A program made the position numbers and the translations under genes. The notes beneath the pieces are model-generated. The model made no database searches. It saw only the letters and a program-made list of their open reading frames with translations, and was not told where the DNA came from. A stretch of DNA of 64,000 nt from Pegea sp. RAD2-039 (Eukaryota; Chordata; Thaliacea; Salpida; Salpidae), in contig JAQGEQ010000175.1 in NCBI GenBank assembly GCA_034620365.1, positions 2,480,001 to 2,544,000 of the forward strand. The letters are read 5' to 3'. Positions 19,974 through 33,800 of this stretch are shown here, piece after piece; positions within the stretch are counted from its first letter, which is position 1, and every line of letters begins with the position of its first letter.

Positions 19974-22258
19974 AATATTTAGACAATAATTTTGAAAGAA
20001 GCTTAATTGAGTGGCTTGTGTTTTCAAGTTTTCATTTTCAGGAAATATTTCACAGTTTATAAACTTCTTAATTTTATTTTAATGCTACATCACTAGTAAA
20101 CTATGCAAACTGAGATCTAATTCTGAAATTTATTTTTATTTGCTGCTTTTTTTATCTTAAATTTTAATTAAACTATTAAATATATAAATTTTTTTTATAA
20201 TAGCTATTTTTGATGCTTTGTACAACACTCTTTTTGTTTTTATTATTTTTGGTAATATTAAGTTAAATAGCAATCATTTAAACTAGTTATCTTTCTCAAT
20301 TACTTAGTAAAGGCTCCTTATGTATAAAGTTAATCAGAAATGTTGTGAAATAAATGATTTTCATAAAATTTCAGACTGAGTGTTTTTGAGTGAATTTGCA
20401 ATAAGTTTAGTTGTACTGAAATACATCCGAATATATTACATCAAATTCTTGCATAAATTTTTACATATAGGAGATCAAATATTGTTTTAAAGATATAGTT
20501 TAATTACAACTAGGATGTCGCGTCAAATCAAAAGTTATTAAAATTAGTTCTGAAAGACTTTGGTTGTAGATATCATGTTTTATAAAAATTTAAGGTTTGA
20601 TAACATTAAAGAAATCATTAAATGAATATCTTATGGAGAAAAACTTTAAAATGATCTATTTGTGAGATGATGTAAATCAATTTAAGCTTTCATGCAGAGA
20701 GAAATTTCATTGTATTTCTAGTGAAGTTATTAGTAAAATATTAATAAAAACCGCAATTTTTTTGTTAATTTTATGTTTAGAAGATTTTAGTATTGCTTCA
20801 TGTTGTTAGTCGACATCTTCTATATAGTATTTGGTAATCATTTAGATTTTTATATTTTGGATTGCTTAAGAAGAAATGAGCTTAATAATTATCAACAAAA
20901 TAGTTCATCATGTTCTAAAAAGCTACCATAATTTCTACAGCTTGCGTGAACAACAATATACTTAGAGTCAATTTACTTTGAAAGTTTGTCAATGACCCGG
21001 AAAATTAAATATCATTTAACTTTTTATTAAATTCGATCTCATACACTTATACTAAAAAATTACTTTCTTTTTAAGTAATAAATAAGCTTTTAGGGTTTCA
21101 TTTTACTAGTCCGTCTTTGTGGTGTAGCGACTCTCACACTCTACCAACTCACGAAAGGCTCGGGTATGTTAAGGCCTTGTTAGTCTGTTTTATGACAACA
21201 GTTGTCGGAGATGAAAAACTCCGAACTTGAAGCCGGAGTCTTCCGCTGCATACCTTGCTGGCGTAGAAAGTTGATTTCTGCTGTATGGGTAGCAACTGGA
21301 TCTCCATAATTCCTTCCCTGGCTTACATTATCGGCCAAACCATGTCATCTCTTGTTAGTAGTCACAAAGCATATTACAACAATCAGTTAAACACATATCA
21401 ATTAAACTCACAGCTTTTCAAACAAAGCTACAATCCTCTACTTTAAACAAAAGCTACTAAACATTTTTCAGTTATTTTAGGTCTTAAATTTGAAACTGAA
21501 AGTGGCTGCTCAATGCTTATTTAATAATCTTAATTTTTTATTTAATTGTAAAAACATTTAGTTTAGGGAATTTTGCTAGTCGAGTTCAGTATTTTAAAGT
21601 TAGTGATATTGTGATTAATTTTGGTATCAAAACAATAACAGTTGATAATTTAAATATCATATTTAATTTTTTCAATATATTATTTAAAATTTTGTATATA
21701 ATTTAACCATCTCAATTATTAAAATCTTATATTATCAAAATGCGATATAATAGTCTAGTATATTTGCTTAAATACAATCAATTAAATATTTTCTGTTTGA
21801 TATAAATAAAAGGTTTTGCTACAAATTTTGGGTTTGAGTTTTTATCACAGCAGCTTTGTATTTTCGAGTAATTTGATATTTTGATGAAGATTTTTTAAAA
21901 AGAAACTTTTTAGAATTTAGTTTTTAATCCAGATTTTTTTAAACTCTTCCATTGTTCATAATGAATTTTTTCTAAATATATTTTCTGTTTATGATATATA
22001 TAGTTATCATATATGTTGTAAAAGCATTTTTTTAATTATTTTTGTAAATATACTCATATGAGTCTAATAATTTAAATTGTTTATATTTAAAAGTTAATCA
22101 ATTCAATTAAAAAAATATTTTCTAATCTATTTTTATAGTAATTTAAGTTTATTAAAAAATGATATAAAAACTATTTAGTCATAGCTTTTTGCTTATAAGC
22201 ACTTAAAGTCTATATGATTCATATTTTTACCAGAATCAATTGTGATTTCTATTTACAG
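19974..22258. other. Intergenic region between MFSD10 and TRAPPC12
   Basis: AT-rich with one truncated SINE (21108-21350). Contains the unlocated TRAPPC12 promoter and possibly a 5' UTR exon. Confidence 0.5.
21108..21350 (+). mobile_element. tRNA-derived SINE copy, truncated
   Basis: Plus orientation: head TTGTGGTGTAGCGACTCTC, then the shared body blocks TTCCGCTGCATACCTTGCTGG and GTATGGGTAGCAACTGGATC. It lacks part of the central segment compared with the 16-kb copy. It lies between MFSD10 and TRAPPC12. Confidence 0.7.
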
Positions 22259-24870
22259 ATGGAAAATCAACTTTCAAATAACCAAATTCCTGTTTGTACT
22301 TTATTTAAAGATGATACAACTGATTCAAAGTCATCATCTTCATTTTTTGATCAAACTTCAACAGAAGTAGCTGATGAAGAAAAAGCAAATAATGTTCAAC
22401 TGTTCAACATGTTTGAAAATTCTTCCACTAGAGATGATTTGTTCCCTGAAATGTCTGAATCTGCATCAGCTCCTAGTTTGAATGAAGAAAATGATTCTTT
22501 GGTTAAAAATAAAGTTTTAGAGGAAAAAAATATTTCAAGTGATACAAGAGAAGTTGAAGATTCTTTTCAAGATATGGAAATTAAAGATGAAGACTCTTTG
22601 AAACCAGCAGCAGCTCTTTTCTTTTCATCAACACAAACTCTTCCAACTGATTCATTGATTCCTGATGTTGAAAAGCATCTTCAACCAGAAGCAGGTTCTT
22701 TTTTAATTTATAATTTCTTTAACAAACGTTTGAGCTTTCAGATGTATTTACATCTGCCTTGACTAGCAGTAAACTTGAAAGTAGAAGAAGTATTTGGATT
22801 CCATCAGAAAACATAAAAAATATTTTAGGAACAATTGGTAATAAGCAGAAATCAGAACTCGAAAAAGCTCGACTAAAACTGAGCATTTCAACATTAGAAG
22901 AAATCGGTGAATATATCTACATGAATCTTTTTCAACCAACTAAAAGTGTCTTATCTAAAACTAGAAAATCCGATAAAAGCCCATCTGGATTTAAATGGAA
23001 GTGATTTCTCTAAACTTGCTGCTTTGTCTGCTGACCAAGTTGATCAAAATGTGTCAGGTCTTAAAAAACTTGTAGTGAGTCAACTTGTTTGAAATATAAT
23101 CTAATTTTCTTACAAATATGATTGAAAAGTTAATTAAATCATTTGATTGGTTTGTGTATCTCTCAGCAAACTGGAAATTTTCGAGCAGCTGTTAATCTTA
23201 CTTCTAAGATGTTGACCAAACTTGGGCAAGGATATGACCAGCTTGGTAAATTAAGTGACATCACAGCAGAAGTCCTAGAAGTAAGCTCTAAACAATTTAC
23301 AAAATTCTTTCTAAATAAGAAAAACTTTGATAGAATTCATTTTATGTTTCTAATTTATAACAAAATTATAAATATATTCGTTATCATTAAACTTTCTCAA
23401 CTTTTTTAGTGGTGGACTGCTAGGTTTATTTTGTTGTTACGTTTGAGGTTGTTTGACATTGTACAAACTGAAATGGAACATTTTCAGAACTTTGAATCAG
23501 CAGATCTATACTATGAATTTTACCCTCAATTATACCCTGGTATTTAAGCTTTCATATTAAACATTAATATATACTTGAACTTTTTGATTACATTTTTGAA
23601 GAAGGTTCAATTTTCAACCTTAAAATTAAACTTTTTTAGGTAAGAAAGGTTGTATGGTTCCATTCAGTCTGCGTTTACTCCACGCTAATTTACCAACACA
23701 CAGAGGGGTTCCCACTGATACCTTGGCTCGACTTTTCATTCTAAAAAATATCATCAATCAGGTAACAATTTGCTGTTTAGAATCTGATACTCTGTCGTGA
23801 TTCTTTTGGTTTTTAACACAAATATTTATTCAGATTCTTAAAGATTTGAATAATGATATATCACATAATGAAATTTACACAAATCTTAAGCCTGAAGATG
23901 TGAAATATTCTATAGAATTATGGAAGCAACGTTACATCTTAGTGTTGCATTGTATCGGTTTGTTTCGCTATCTTTGAAGTAGTTGAAATGTTTACTACTT
24001 TCTCATTTACAGGAAGCACTCAAATTAAATTGAGAGAATTTAATCTCGCTTTTAAAGTTTATAATGAAATTATCAAGTTGTTACCAAGGTAAGTGGCTAA
24101 TAAAATAACCAAACCATCAAACAACCAATTTACACTTTCAGTGCCACTGTCACTTTACAAAGCTTCATTGGACGATGGTTTTTACAACTGGGCGATATCA
24201 AGTCATGCCAAAGTAGATTCACTCAAGCAGAACGGGCAGCAAATGGGGACCCTCTGTACAACTCTATATTAACTATGAACAAGTCTGTTTCAAATTTATA
24301 TTTGACAATTTCTCTATGATATTTTTCAACTAAAAACTTCTTGTTGTTTACAATTGATTTGTGACGATTTTGACATTTTCAGAGCTTTTTTATACCTGGG
24401 CACAAGCAACTGGAAAGAAGCCTACAAATATTTTGAGAAAGTCGTTATAATGGATCCTAATAATATCGAAGTAATTATTGGTTTATTTAATGAGTAAAAA
24501 ACCGGATGTGAAATTGTTTCAGGCACTCAACAATAAGGCTTGTTGTTTATTATATCTTTGTAAGATAAAAGAAGCTATTTCAACATTAGAAGATTCCGTA
24601 AAAATTTGTTCAAAAATCTTCAATCAATCTCACCATTTCACTCGAAATGTGAGTTGAATTTTCCTAAATAAATTTGTTCATAATTTTTAATTATTAATAA
24701 AAATTTGTTATTATTGGTAGAATCAACAGACTCTAGAAGGAATCTGTTCGAATCTGGTGACTCTGTATGAGTTGGAATCTGCAAAGTTTCAACTGAAGCG
24801 AGACTCTTTACTCTCACATGTAGCTACAAATTTTGGAGATGGTTTCGACATCTCATGTCTTCGACTCTAA
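22259..24870 (+). CDS. TRAPPC12: TRAPP complex subunit TRAPPC12 (TPR protein), 12 exons, 593 aa
   Basis: TRAPPC12 belongs to TRAPP III, a Rab GEF and tether in ER-Golgi traffic and autophagy; the human protein also has a mitotic role. Exons: 22259-22694, 22742-22906, 22965-23074, 23167-23280, 23410-23539, 23640-23761, 23834-23957, 24013-24088, 24142-24282, 24383-24470, 24523-24648, 24721-24870; all phases agree (594 codons; human is longer, about 735, mostly in the N-terminal part). The acidic, serine-rich N-terminal 145 residues look disordered. The conserved C-terminal half carries RFILLLRLRLFD, SADLYYEFYPQLYPGKKG, MVPFSLRLLHA and TPR-like helices ending NLVTLYELES, DISCLRL. The start at 22259 sits directly on a polypyrimidine-CAG acceptor, so there is a 5' UTR exon or a spliced leader. 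The frame is open upstream to 22214, but that part is unlikely to be protein. Confidence 0.92.
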
Positions 24871-25240
24871 TTTCTCATTAATCAAGCAATTGTTGTTTTA
24901 TTAAAATCTTTTTCAACTTCTCTACTTTTTCACAAAATATTATTTATTTAAAGTTACAAAAATTAATTGACTTTATTATTTGCAATAACTCAAAAATTGT
25001 GGAACATTTTCGAATATAACTTTAAACCAATGTAAATTGAGTTATGCTGCTAGGCTTGTTTCAGAGCGTTGACATAAAACTATTGGAGTAAATTTGCTTT
25101 CTCTTTAATAATTTCTCTTGATTCAGTTAGTAGTTGCTCCAACTTTGATGTAGGTGAAAGCTGTCAAAACATTTTAATTTGACCAAAATAAAGCTATTTT
25201 AAAATCATTGAAATATATTTATCCACATTTAATAATTGCT
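24871..25240. other. Convergent 3' region between TRAPPC12 and CCDC62
   Basis: Only 370 bp separate the two stop codons, so the 3' UTRs of the converging genes must be short or overlapping. No other feature seen. Confidence 0.6.
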
Positions 25241-28200
25241 TCAATTAAGCATATTATCAATTAAAACTTTCACCTGCTTCCCAGTATCTACTTCTAATTT
25301 ATTGGCATTTGATTTAGAAACATCAAATTTGGTCACTTCTGTTTTTGAGACTGCCGTTTTAATGGCTTTTGTTTTTTCTTCAGTTTTTAATAAAGTTGCT
25401 GCAAGATCTTCTACAGATAGCTTTGCTTCTTGAAGAAGGTTTAATGTAGATTCACTTAATCGCGAATCATCTAAATTATCATCATCATCATCACTAAATA
25501 TGAAAAATAATCAACTAAATGCAAACTAGATGAATAATCAGCTGACTTTAAGTTGTTCAATGCAATTGACGAAAGAGCTAAATTTCTGTATATATTTTCA
25601 TCTTTTTCTCTTCTTAGATTAGCAGCTCTGCAGACAAACTTCAAATGAGACGTTTATATTTCATTCAACAATTTCATTTTTAATTTTATAAAGTGATTTT
25701 TAATAAAGAAATAATTTTTTTTATCTAAAACGATTAAGTTTAAAGTTTTATAACAAGCATCACTAGACTGGCTCAACTACATAGAGATGATTTATTTAAA
25801 ACAAATTTCACACTGACTACTTTCCATCTAAATATATCTCAAGCAGTTTTATTAAATGTGAAGTTTATTTTTGATTAATTCCCAAATAATATTACAAAAC
25901 TGTCAAAAGCCACATTCTCACTTTAATTGAATTGCTAGTATTTCACTTGTGGAAGAAATGTCCTGATCGTCTATTGCCGGCACAACCTTATTAACATTCC
26001 TGTCTTCAAGAAGCTTGATTTCAGCATTTCTCGCTACTGAGTTCGGATCTTCAATTTGATTTATGTGATGGAAACCAGAGAAAAGAGGTTTAATTGTCGG
26101 TACAAACACACTATCAGTTGCTTGCTTCCTGGTATTTTGTGGAAATTTTTCAAAATTTTCTGCCACTGGTTCAGTTTGAACACTTGTCGTTGTTTTATTT
26201 AATATTGGAACAAATCCACTGGGCTTTGGTTGGTTTTGGATTTTTATTTTGTTTGCTTCATACCTTGGGGGTGTTTTGACACGTAGAGTGGTGGTCACTC
26301 TATTCTGGTTCTGATTTAAAGGAGATGTGGTTCTTTCTATCTGAACAACTGTCTCTCTTTTATTTCCACTTTTATTTTCATGCCTTTGTCTGTTGTCAGA
26401 CCAAGAAGTTGTGTTGTTCATAGTAAGTTGATGCCTTGCTTGATTGTTGGATAATTGCGGTTGACATGGTTGGTTTTGATAAGGTTGGTTTTGATATAAT
26501 TGGTTTTGATAAGGCTGATATAAAGAGGTCACTTTTTTGTTTCCGTAAGAAGTTGTGTTATCTTGTATTGAAGGATGAGTGTTGCTGGAACTGTGGACTT
26601 TGGTGAGAAATTCATTTGTGCTGTTGGTAGGCATAAATTTGGTTTGAGATGTTTGTGCCTCTGATAAATACTCTTCACTTGAAATGGGACAAGTATAATA
26701 ATTACAAGGTTTTCTATCACGTGAATCATATAAGTAGTGATGTCTATTAAATGTAGTACTGTTGTTGCTGGATGACGGTACATTTGCTAGACCTGTCCTA
26801 TCATTTGATGCTGAGTTGTAAGCTGTAAGATACCTACTTGCTGTTTCAGGTCTCGTCATATCTCTTGATTCGTATCTTGGAAAAGCTGTGTGATAAGAAC
26901 TAGCATAAGAATTGTTGGAATTGATATCGTGGCACAATGGTGGATAAGTGTTACATAAAGGATTGATATTTGAGAAATTTACAGATTTGTGTTTCCCATT
27001 TTGAGTTGGAGCTTGATTTTGTGTGTGCAAATTTTGTTTGAGTAGCTCTAAGCTGCTAATAGCTTGCTGATTGCATTGCCGAAGACCATCAACTGTATTT
27101 TTGTCTGAGTAAGTTGGTCCGCATAAAAATGTTTGTACTCCTGATATTTGGCTAAAAATCAACAATATATCATCAAATAAATGAAGTTTTAAAGTAATAA
27201 GAAACTGACTTTTGCTCGGATAAACGACTTTCGTGTTGAGATAACAAATTTCTAGATTTTTCTAAGTTGGTTTGTAAGACATCTAATGCAGCCTGTTGTC
27301 TTTCATACATCTAATTAAAAGATATATTTCAAAGTGACAAGCAAAATTGTTGATGAGAAAAGCAAGAAGTAATTACATTTCGAAGTCCAGTCAGTTCGGT
27401 GTCTGCTCTGACTTGCTTAAACTTTAACGAATCTAATAATTCCGTTTTAGTTCGCAACTCATCTTCTGCAGGAGATTTCATGAAAGATTTCATCAACAAT
27501 TTCCAACAAACCTTTTGCTATTAGTGAATCTGTCAATTGTTTAGCTTCCATCTTAAAAAAACAAACTTCCTGCCTCAGATTTTCCAACTCGCATGAGAAG
27601 TTTCCAGAATCAGCTGTTGAGGCAACCAAGTATCACTTTAAATACTAACTCTTTACAAACTAACCAAGGTTTCTATCAAGGTCAGCTTTGCACTGCTGAA
27701 ACTTTGCCTTGAAACATTCGGCTTCGTTCAGATAAATCGAATTAACTTGAAGAGATTCATACAAATCAGTGTCTAGTTTATTCATTTTTGATTTCATTTC
27801 AGCAATTTTGCAATCTGCTGCAACTAGAATAGAATCCTGCAAACCAAATATCAAAGGAAGAATTTACTGATGTAAAAGTTTACCTTATCTTGAAGCTGTT
27901 TAAAAAGCTCTTTTTCTTGTTGTTGTAAGCTGCTAAACTTTTTGTATATATCAGATAATGAGCCATTTAAATTCCTGTAAAGAATCTGCAACATCCAAAA
28001 AGTCAAATGATAAAACTCAACTAAAAGCTTTCAAAAATGAGACTGGCTACCTCTAACTCTTTTTTCTCGCTAGATAACTTTTCAATTGTACAATCTGCTG
28101 CTACTAATTTGCTTTTAGCAGTCTCAATAAATTTGTCTTTATTCTTTTGGCAAATTTCTGAATTTTTTAAGCGCTGTACAAGAAGCCGAAGTTGTTGATT

Positions 28201-28561
28201 TCGAACTCGCAGTTCTCCTAAACGCGAAACAAACTAAACTGCTCATTGCTCAACTTAAAATAGCTAAAGATATTTCAGTTTCATAAATTTTAGTTTATAT
28301 CCGTCAATTCATCTCAAAAATAATTAATCAAAGAAAATTCAGATTCATTAAAAAAGGATCAAAACCTTCAATATCTTGATTTTTTTTCTCAATTCCAATC
28401 ATACGGCGTTGATCTTTCTCCCAAGCGCACATCTGAGCGTTATGTGATGAAACCATTTCGTTGAGTTCTTTGTCTCGGGCTTTTAGCTCTTGCATAATAA
28501 GTTGCATCTCATGTCTCATATCAGTATTTTCCTCACATCCTAATTTCTGCTTGCTGACTTG
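25241..28561 (-). CDS. CCDC62: CCDC62-like coiled-coil protein (5' exon not found)
   Basis: The most upstream exon found (28366-28561) reads MQLIMQELKARDKELNEMV, then WEKDQRRM, close to the N-terminal block of mammalian CCDC62 (LLIGELKDRDKELNDMV). Heptad-rich exons follow between 28220 and 27210. Then comes a long exon, 25922-27151 (410 codons), low-complexity and rich in Asn, Gln, Ser and Thr, with tandem YQNQ(P/L) units near 26465-26515. Two small exons, 25547-25627 and 25241-25493, end KQVKVLIDNMLN; they splice in phase although the long exon reaches a stop one codon past its donor. The last exon resembles the C-terminal helix of CCDC62 (SESTLNLLQEAKLSVEDL). Mammalian CCDC62 is testis-enriched and needed for acrosome formation. 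The exon at 28561 is open to its acceptor, so at least one 5' exon lies upstream. Confidence 0.75.
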
Positions 28562-30890
28562 CTGTAAATATTTATGCGATTTGTAAAAAAAATTGCAATC
28601 AAATTATCTTATCAAAGTTCTAGTTAATCTAAATAAAATTTGAATAACTTTTTAAAATCTGACAAAAATATTTGTTTAATATTATTTTATTATTCATAGA
28701 AATTATTATTAGTTTAAATGGCTTAATATAAGTAGCCTAATGCAAATGAACTAAGAAGTGTAAAAAAGATTGGATGTATACAATCAAGAAATCTTTTTGT
28801 TATTTCACTATAAGTCAAAAATAGTTGTTTGAAAACATTTTAAGTTTGAGTTAGATTATGATTTTTGACTAGAAGATATGTTTACTGGTCTGGAAAAAAG
28901 TCATGATTTCTTTTAATTAACAGTTTTTTAAATATAAAAATACTAATTATCAAAGAATTTAAATTAGATGGTTCATTATAACTGAATAAAATAATTAATA
29001 CCGGTTTCAACTATATTTTTTATCTATGGAGTGCAGTTTAAAGATTTTAGAAAATATTAAATAGCAAAACTGTACAAAATGATTGTTCAACTAAAATTCA
29101 TTTAAAATAAAATGATTATCTGGTTAGTCATCTGATTTTAAAAAAATAGCGCTTGTATAAATATGAAATTTTAATAATAGTGTGATGATAATATTTTATT
29201 GTATAAAATCACATCTTTTATGATAATAATTATTTGGTAAAATAAATAAAAAAAGAAATTACATTTAAAGAAAACATTTATGATGTTCCTTATAATTTGT
29301 TTTTCAAAACCTTTTGCTCTAATTCTAGATACTTTTAAATATCTATATCTATTTACAATAGATTAGTAAGAAAAGTTTTTAAATACTATTTATGTATAAT
29401 TTTTGTTTGAATTAATTACAAGTGTCGTAAATTTAATTTGCAATATATCTTATAAATCTCTTTATAAATTTTCAACAGGTTTTTTTTAAATAACTAAATA
29501 AGAAAATAAAATCTTATAATCGTAATAAATTAATAATATCCAAAAAGATTAATTTGATAAATACTTTAGGTGATGCATAAACTTCAGAATTCATGACAAA
29601 GTTGCCGCAGCATGAATAATATAAGATGAAATTTTACTCTTTTTTATTCTAGTATAGTTGATGGTAAAATTGCAAGTTCTTCAAAAAAATGAAATAAACT
29701 TCTGAAGCTAACTATTTAAAAATTTGGCATGTTATCAGCTATAATACCAGGTTTGACGTTAACAAGACGATGAATTGTAAACAATAGAGACCTACTGACT
29801 TCACGTGAATTGTCATGTTTATTAAATCGTTAACATAATTTATATTCATAAATATAAAAATACGTTTCACTAAGAGTAATGGTAAACAAAATTTATTTTT
29901 AATAATACAATTTTTTTGAAAGACGGTTATAGTTTGAATATTTTAATTATCAAAAAAGCATAAAACCAGTAAAACCGACATACATCAAAGTTACGACTTA
30001 TTATAAAACTTTTACTCCCTATCTCTATTAATTTAATTTCTCTCCTAAAAGTCCGCCTTTTAAAAGGAGGAAAAAGTTTGAAAAAAAACAAATGGAAATA
30101 ACTACTACATTCAGATAAAGGATAAATACGTTTTAGAGAAGTTTTATTTATTATCAGGATTTTTATTATCATTGTTTTTTAAATTACTAAAATTAAAATC
30201 ATTTTTTAAAAGAGAAGAGACTATTTTATGAACTTTTCTTTTTGTTTAATAAATTTTATTAGTCTTTAAAAAATATTTTGAATCGGGTAGATATTTTTAA
30301 AATTGTTTTACTAATACTTGATAATAATTATGATGTAGTACTTAAGAGGGAGATAAAAACTATCAGCTTTAACGATTTTATAACTTTCTAACTCTTTTTT
30401 GATTTGTATAAAATAAATATAACAAAAATACAAAATCTAATTTTATGATAATTCCTAAATTAATTCTCTAAACAAGTAGAGTCGTACATAAAAATTTATT
30501 CTAGAAGTGAGAAAGATGAAGGAAAGTAAGAAGCTCATAAATAGATTTATTCAGTGATTTTATATAATTTTTGGAAAAATATAAAAAGTTATGTTAGTTT
30601 TACAACATATAATAAAATCACAAAAAAGTAAATATTTAATTTTATTTGAGGAGAATTTGAATCAATCGCAACCACTCAAAACCTACTTTAAGCCACAGTA
30701 AAGTATTCTAAAAATAATGATTTAAACAAATAGAACATTCTTTTCTTTTAATAATTAAAACTGCAGTAAAAATTTGAAGTTAATTTTTCTAATAGTACAA
30801 CTTAAAACTTTTAAAACTTCGCAAATAAGTGCTTTTTTTGTATTCAAAAAATAAGTTACAAACAGAAATTAAGACAAAGTATAATATGCT
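28562..30890. other. CCDC62 5' region and CCDC157 3' flank
   Basis: Should hold the CCDC62 first exon or exons, its promoter and the CCDC157 3' UTR. I found no convincing coding exon in very AT-rich sequence. Confidence 0.5.
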
Positions 30891-33800
30891 TCACATCCAA
30901 GGCTTTTTATTTGATCTTGCAGAATTAGTAGAGCTTGGAGGTCTTCTGCTGCTACCAATTACAAACGAGCGTTTAATGCTGTCAGAATCAGTTGGAATCT
31001 AAAAAAATCATTCAAATTAATAACCAAACAAACTTTGATTCAAAATGTTTTCCTTAGGAGTGATTATAAAATCTTCCTTTAATGTAAAATTTATTTGTCA
31101 CAAAACTGATATATGATAATTAAAAGACATACTTGCTGTATTCTACTAGTTGATGAAAACTTTGACTGATGATGAAGTGTTGATGTACTCAAATAAGATC
31201 TGAAACTGAAAAAAAAAATTAAAACTTTTCATCAATTAAAACAACAGCCTACCTAGATTGTGAATCTTCATCATTTGTTTTTAATCCATCTAAATCAAGA
31301 TCAGAGTACAACAAAATTGGCTTCTGAACAAACATTAGTTTTATTTTTGGATGAACATCAGCTTATATTTAAAACCTTTTCAAACAAATTAGTTTCTGAA
31401 ATTTTTTGCAACATCGTCTTCAACTTGATATTTTCATTTTCCAGTAATTCAATTCGAAGTTCATTGGCTTCCATTTGTTGCTTCATGTCTTGAACTACAT
31501 CATCACTTTTTTCTAAACAATATTTACTAATAGCACTATACGAAATAGAAAACAACAGAAAGAAAACTAACCGATTGGTCGAGATGGTTTGGAACACATG
31601 TCAGGGTAAACAGCAAGCAATCTTTCACGAGATTGAGATTCTTGTAATAACTCTTCTAATTCTTTAATTTTTGAATCTATATTAGGATCTAAACAGCCAA
31701 ATAAAATAAAAATCTTTATGATGAGGATAAATATTACCTTTGATCTCAGAGTTGCTCTTAGCTTCTAACAACTTTATATCTGTTTCAAGTTTGTTGTTCA
31801 ATCTTTGCAAGTTTTCAAATTTTTCTATCAAATCAAAATTCTCCTCTTCGATTCTACTATTACTATCTCGCAGACAATTACTCTCATCTACAACACGCTG
31901 AAACTTTTCTAATAGCATTTGATGTTTCTTTTGTTGATTCTGTCACAAAAAATCCAACTTTTAGTAAGCTTAACAATAATTTTGCTAAAGTTATCAAAAC
32001 CTTCTCAAGTAGATTCAGTTTGTTGTTTTTCTTTTTTTCCATTTCAATTTCGTCTTGTAATGATTCAATGTTTTTGTCTTTTAATTTTATTTCATCTGCA
32101 AAAGTCTGAAGTTTTGAATTTAATTCCCCAAAATGTTGACTTCTTTTTTCTTCAGCACTTTTTTCTTCTTTCAATCTTTTATTTTCACTCTCTAAAAAAG
32201 TTAATTTTTATGAATTTCTTTTTCAGTATTTCTAATTAGTTAGCAAGATTATGATTGTATAACAAGCTCACCAAAAGTATAATTATTACGCTGCAGAAAA
32301 ACAATTTCTTCTTTTAGTTTTATAATATCTTCATTCAAATGTTGATTCAGATGATTTAATGTTTTTTCTGATGTTTTTAGAGCTTTATTTTTAATTTGGA
32401 CAGTTTTTAGTTCCTGTTGAAGCACATTGATTCATAAATTACACAATCATTAAGCAGATCATTATTTAAGATCAACTTTATTAATCAGTCCACTAAGCAC
32501 CAATTTTTGATTAGCTAAAACTGCTAATTTATGTCACAAAGTTAGAATCTTTTTTTAATTTACTCAAACCTGTTTCCATTTGATTTCATTTTGTTTTAAC
32601 TTTTCTAGAAATTCTTTGTCCTTTCCTTCAATTATTTTTTTCTCTTTTTTTACTTCTTCTAAAGTTTCTTCTTGTAGGAGCTTTGAGTCTTCTAGTTCTT
32701 TCTGTAGGGGCAAAATTTCTTTCATCACTTTTTGAACTTGTCGATCAACTCTTGAAAGATCTTTGCATTGAAGACTCTTTAATCTAAATCAGATCATTTA
32801 AAATACTTGGGGTGCTAAGAACAAAGAGCTGACCTGTTTATTTCAGCTATTGACATATTTTCGTCAATTCGTCCAATGTAGTTTTCTAGTGATGTTGGTA
32901 AGTTGAGTGATTTGCAGAATGAAACAATCGATCTGAAAATATCAAGTTGTTAATAATCTGCACAAATTATGTGAAAAAGTTTACTTAATCTTATTGGTAA
33001 ATACGAATAATTTTCGGTAAAAAGTTTTTCTTGTAAATAAATTGTTTTATACAATTATATTAAGGATTAATTAAAGTGTTCTTTCAAAAAAAAAAAATTT
33101 ATACTGGGTGTGGGGTTCGAACCACGCGGACACCGTCCATTGGAACTTAAGTCCAACGCCTTAACCACTCGGCCAACCCAGTCGACGAAGGGAAATAACT
33201 TAAACAGTATTTAAACGAAAAAAGGTTTTACTAAAAATATGTGAATTAGTGAAAAATCTACTTAGCTAAAGTAATTAAAACATTTTTATTACTTTCTTTC
33301 AATTTATGTGATTGTAACCAGTTGCAAATAAATCTTAAAACTAAAAATAACTATTTTTTCAATGGATGTTTTAAGATTTATGACAGAAATGAAAAATCTT
33401 TTCAAACAATTATAGAAAAAAATTAGATGTGCAAATATTCAGATACTATTTTGGTTTCACCCCAAAAATTTATAGCAAAACATATTTATTGTGTTTTTAA
33501 CACTTTATATATTACCTTGCTACTTGTAAAAGACACTGTTGAGTAATTGAACAAATTTCGCAAGATGTGAGACATGTCTGAATAGTTTGATTAGATTTAT
33601 CCTTCATTTTAGCTTTTTGTGAAGAAACTAAAAAGACATTTTGTTGCGCAGCAAATATATTTATGGAAAATATTACTTTTAGAAGCTTCTAATTTTAAAG
33701 GAGTTTCAGATTTTGTTAGAAGTTCTTTTGTTGGTTTTAGAAGAATTTCTGAAAGAAAGTTATAAAGATTAACAAAAGTATTAAAAAGATATTAAAAATA

